A stretch of DNA of 7,239 nt, taken from NCBI GenBank assembly GCA_900552875.1, contig USCS01000074.1, forward strand, positions 1 through 7,239, written 5' to 3'. The translations under genes and the position numbers were made by a program. Below are positions 4,836 to 7,239 of this stretch, piece after piece. Below the pieces are notes generated by a model that was not told the origin of the DNA, searched no databases, and saw only the letters and a list, made by a program, of their open reading frames with translations. Positions within the stretch are counted from its first letter, which is position 1; the number at the start of each line of letters is the position of its first letter. The DNA is from an uncultured Collinsella sp. GTDB lineage: Bacteria > Actinomycetota > Coriobacteriia > Coriobacteriales > Coriobacteriaceae.

Positions 4836-7239
4836 ATGAGCGACATCATGAGGCCGATCCCGTTTTCGCAGCTGATGAACTGGATCATCGAGGAGCAAAA
4901 GACTCAGGGCGCCGTCTTTGGCGTGCGCAAGATGGTCACGACCAACCAGGAGGGTGCGCTTCCCATTTTTGACGAGCGCATCGAGACTCCGTTTGGCCCG
5001 GCCGCCGGCCCCAACACGCAGCTGGCCCAGAACATCGTGGCATCCTACGTGGCCGGCTCCCGCTTCTTTGAGCTCAAGACCGTTCAGGTTATGGACGGCG
5101 AGGAGCTCTCCAAGTGCGTCAACAAGCCCTGCATTGTGGCGCAGGACGAGTGTTACAACTGCGAATGGTCGACCGAGCTCGAGGTTCCGCAGGCCTTTGC
5201 CGAGTACGTGAAGGCATGGTTCGCCTGCCACCTGATCGCTCGCGAGTACGGCCTGGGCAGCCCGAACGGTTTTGTCTTTAACATGTCCGTGGGCTATGAC
5301 CTGGAGGGCATCAAGAGCCCTAAGGTCGACGCCTACATCGAGGGCATGAAGGACGCCAGCGGCTCTGACGTCTGGAACGAGTGCCGCACGTGGGCGCTCG
5401 CTAACTTGGACAAGTTTGAGCATGTCGACGCCGCGTTTGTCGAGTCCATCCCGGCGCGCGTCTCCAACTCCATCACCGAGTCCACGCTGCATGGTTGCCC
5501 GCCGGCGGAGATCGAGCGCATCGCGACCTATCTGATCACCGAGAAGGGCCTCAACACCTACATCAAGTGCAACCCCACGCTGCTGGGCTATGAGTTTGCA
5601 CGTCAGCGCCTCAATGAGCTGGGCTTTGACTACATCGTCTTCGACGATACGCACTTCCGCGAGGACCTGCAGTGGGCCGACGCCGTGCCCATGTTCGAGC
5701 GCCTGATTGCCCTATGCGCCGAGCACGGCCTGGAGTTTGGCGTCAAGCTGACCAACACGTTCCCCGTCGACGTGACGAGGGACGAGTTGCCCTCCACCGA
5801 GATGTACATGTCGGGCCGTTCACTGTTCTCGCTGACCATCGAGGCTGCCCGTCGCATTACCGAGCAGTTCGATGGCAAGCTGCGTATCAGCTACTCCGGC
5901 GGTGCCACGGTCTACAACATCCGCGCCCTGTATGACGCCGGCATTTGGCCCGTCACCCTGGCGACCGACGTGCTCAAGCCCGGTGGCTACGAGCGCTTTA
6001 GCCAGATGGCCGGCGAGTTTGCCGACCTCGATGGCAAGCCGTTCGCGGGCGTCTCTCTCGACGCCGTGACCGCGATCCAGACCGACTCGCTCACCAACCC
6101 GCTCTACAAGAAGCCGCTGCGCCCGCTGCCCGACCGCAAGGTCGCCGGCAAGAGCCCGCTTTCCGATTGCTTTACCACGCCGTGCCGCACGAGCTGCCCC
6201 ATCCAGCAGGATATTCCCGCCTATCTGGCGGCTGTTGACGAGGGCCGCTACGAGGACGCGCTCAACATCATCATCGAGCGCAACGCCCTGCCGTTCATTA
6301 CCGGCACCATCTGCCCGCATCCCTGCGGCCGTGCCTGCGAGCGTGCATTCTACGAGCCCGAGGGCGCCCAGATCCGCGCCAGCAAGCTCAAGGCCGCCCG
6401 TGAGGCCATGACCGCCGTGCTGCCCAAGCTGCGCGCCCAGGCCATCGCCAACGACGGCGAGCGCAACGTTGCCGTTATCGGCGGCGGCCCGGCCGGTCTG
6501 GCGACGGCGTTCTTCCTGACGCGCGCCGGCGTGCCCGTCACCATCTTTGAGGCCCGCGATTCTCTCGGCGGCGTGGTCCGTCACGTGATCCCCGAGTTCC
6601 GTATCGCGAGCGACGATATCTCCCACGATGCCGAGCTCTGCCTGGCCTTTGGCGCCAAGGTGCAGCTCAACGCTCGCGTGGATTCCATCGACGAACTCAA
6701 GGCCCAGGGCTTTACCGACGTGGTCGTGGCCACCGGTGCCTGGATGCCCGGCTCTGCGGGCCTGGGCGAGGGTGCCGAGCTCGATGTGCTGGAGTTCCTC
6801 GAGGCCGCCAAGAAGGGCGAGAAGCTCGAGCTGGGCGAGGACGTCGTGGTCATCGGCGCCGGCAACACCGCCATGGACGCGGCTCGCGTGGCCAAGCGCC
6901 TGGCTGGTGTGAAGAACGTGCGCCTGGTGTATCGCCGCACCAAGAAGCAGATGCCCGCCGACGAGGAAGAGCTCGATTTTGCTCTTGCCGACGGCGTTGA
7001 GTTCTGCGAGCTGCTGGCGCCCAAGGCGCTCAACGGCGCCGTGCTGACCTGCGATGTTATGGAGCTTGGCGAGCCGGATGCAAGCGGCCGTCGCAGCCCC
7101 GTCGCCACGGGCGAGACCGTCGAGCTTCCCGCCACCACGGTGATCTGCGCCGTGGGCGAGGGCATCGATGCCAGCCTGTACGATGCCGCGGGCGTCGAGC
7201 ACGACCGTCGCGGCCGCCTTGCTGCCACCTCCACCGGCG
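4836..7239 (+). CDS. ygfK: YgfK-type flavin/iron-sulfur oxidoreductase (putative selenate reductase subunit), 3' end outside window
   Basis: The first 801 codons of a protein that is about 1,030 residues in E. coli; the reading frame is still open at the window end. The N-terminus (MSDIMRPIPF) is nearly that of E. coli YgfK. Residues 1-435 form a dihydroorotate-dehydrogenase-like barrel, with TPFGPAAGPNTQLAQNI, FELKTVQVMDGEE, HGCPPAEIE, KCNPTLLGYEF and MYMSGRSLF. A GltD-like Fe-S region follows with Cys445, 450, 454 and Cys493, 497, 501 (CPHPCGRAC). GGGPAG (549-554) is the FAD-binding loop and GAGNTAMD (674-681) the NAD(P)H-binding loop. The C-terminal ferredoxin part expected in the family is beyond the window. 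It was named from E. coli selenate work, but its association with ssnA supports electron transfer in anaerobic purine/urate breakdown; the exact reaction is unsettled. AGAGGAG (4823-4829) six bases upstream fixes the ATG. No frameshift or internal stop is seen. Confidence 0.95.
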   Translation, partial: MSDIMRPIPFSQLMNWIIEEQKTQGAVFGVRKMVTTNQEGALPIFDERIETPFGPAAGPNTQLAQNIVASYVAGSRFFELKTVQVMDGEELSKCVNKPCIVAQDECYNCEWSTELEVPQAFAEYVKAWFACHLIAREYGLGSPNGFVFNMSVGYDLEGIKSPKVDAYIEGMKDASGSDVWNECRTWALANLDKFEHVDAAFVESIPARVSNSITESTLHGCPPAEIERIATYLITEKGLNTYIKCNPTLLGYEFARQRLNELGFDYIVFDDTHFREDLQWADAVPMFERLIALCAEHGLEFGVKLTNTFPVDVTRDELPSTEMYMSGRSLFSLTIEAARRITEQFDGKLRISYSGGATVYNIRALYDAGIWPVTLATDVLKPGGYERFSQMAGEFADLDGKPFAGVSLDAVTAIQTDSLTNPLYKKPLRPLPDRKVAGKSPLSDCFTTPCRTSCPIQQDIPAYLAAVDEGRYEDALNIIIERNALPFITGTICPHPCGRACERAFYEPEGAQIRASKLKAAREAMTAVLPKLRAQAIANDGERNVAVIGGGPAGLATAFFLTRAGVPVTIFEARDSLGGVVRHVIPEFRIASDDISHDAELCLAFGAKVQLNARVDSIDELKAQGFTDVVVATGAWMPGSAGLGEGAELDVLEFLEAAKKGEKLELGEDVVVIGAGNTAMDAARVAKRLAGVKNVRLVYRRTKKQMPADEEELDFALADGVEFCELLAPKALNGAVLTCDVMELGEPDASGRRSPVATGETVELPATTVICAVGEGIDASLYDAAGVEHDRRGRLAATSTG

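Noticed and set aside
4668..7202. Two long minus-strand open frames (328 and 460 codons) opposite ygfK
   Set aside because: The plus frame is continuous from 4836 to the window end with YgfK motifs throughout. The antisense frames are compositional artefacts.
1..7239. CRISPR array, tRNA, rRNA, insertion sequence or prophage
   Set aside because: I found no regularly spaced repeats, tRNA-like cloverleaf, rRNA sequence, transposase domain or terminal inverted repeats with target duplication.

Overview
The window looks like chromosomal DNA of a high-GC anaerobic gut actinobacterium, most likely Coriobacteriia (Collinsella-like). That placement is an inference from the strong preference for G/C-ending codons, AAGGAG-type ribosome binding sites and the gene content; no rRNA or taxonomic marker is present.

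Layout: 1-99 may hold the last 32 codons of an unidentified plus-strand gene. 100-243 is the leader of ridA, with an 11-bp direct repeat and a long hairpin. ridA (244-621, +) faces a YheO/DauR-type PAS-HTH regulator (734-1390, -, GTG start), and the two share a strong bidirectional terminator at 652-689. 1391-1742 is an AT-rich divergent control region. It holds a good sigma70-type promoter reading right, a Fur-like 19-mer embedded in that promoter, and a pair of inverted 15-mers exactly 107 bp apart edge to edge (start to start). To the right lie an NCS2 nucleobase permease (1743-3137), the aminohydrolase ssnA (3332-4687) and the first 801 codons of ygfK (4836 to the window end). All three read right, and their 194- and 148-bp gaps contain GC-rich hairpins without U-tracts.

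Function: ssnA and ygfK are hallmark genes of the anaerobic purine/uric-acid degradation cluster of gut bacteria (in E. coli: ygeW-ygeX-ygeY-hyuA-ygfK-ssnA-xdhD with NCS2 permeases). The simplest reading is that the permease imports a purine, and SsnA (metal-dependent hydrolase) and YgfK (flavin/Fe-S oxidoreductase) act on it or on its breakdown products. The divergent PAS-HTH protein would control the operon. RidA may clear 2-aminoacrylate/imines, which the diaminopropionate ammonia-lyase of such clusters (YgeX, not in this window) would generate.

The most unusual observation is in the permease. Two membrane acidic residues that are essential in the E. coli homologue XanQ (Glu272 and Asp304) are both glutamine here, while the neighbouring conserved His, Asp and Gln-Asn are kept.
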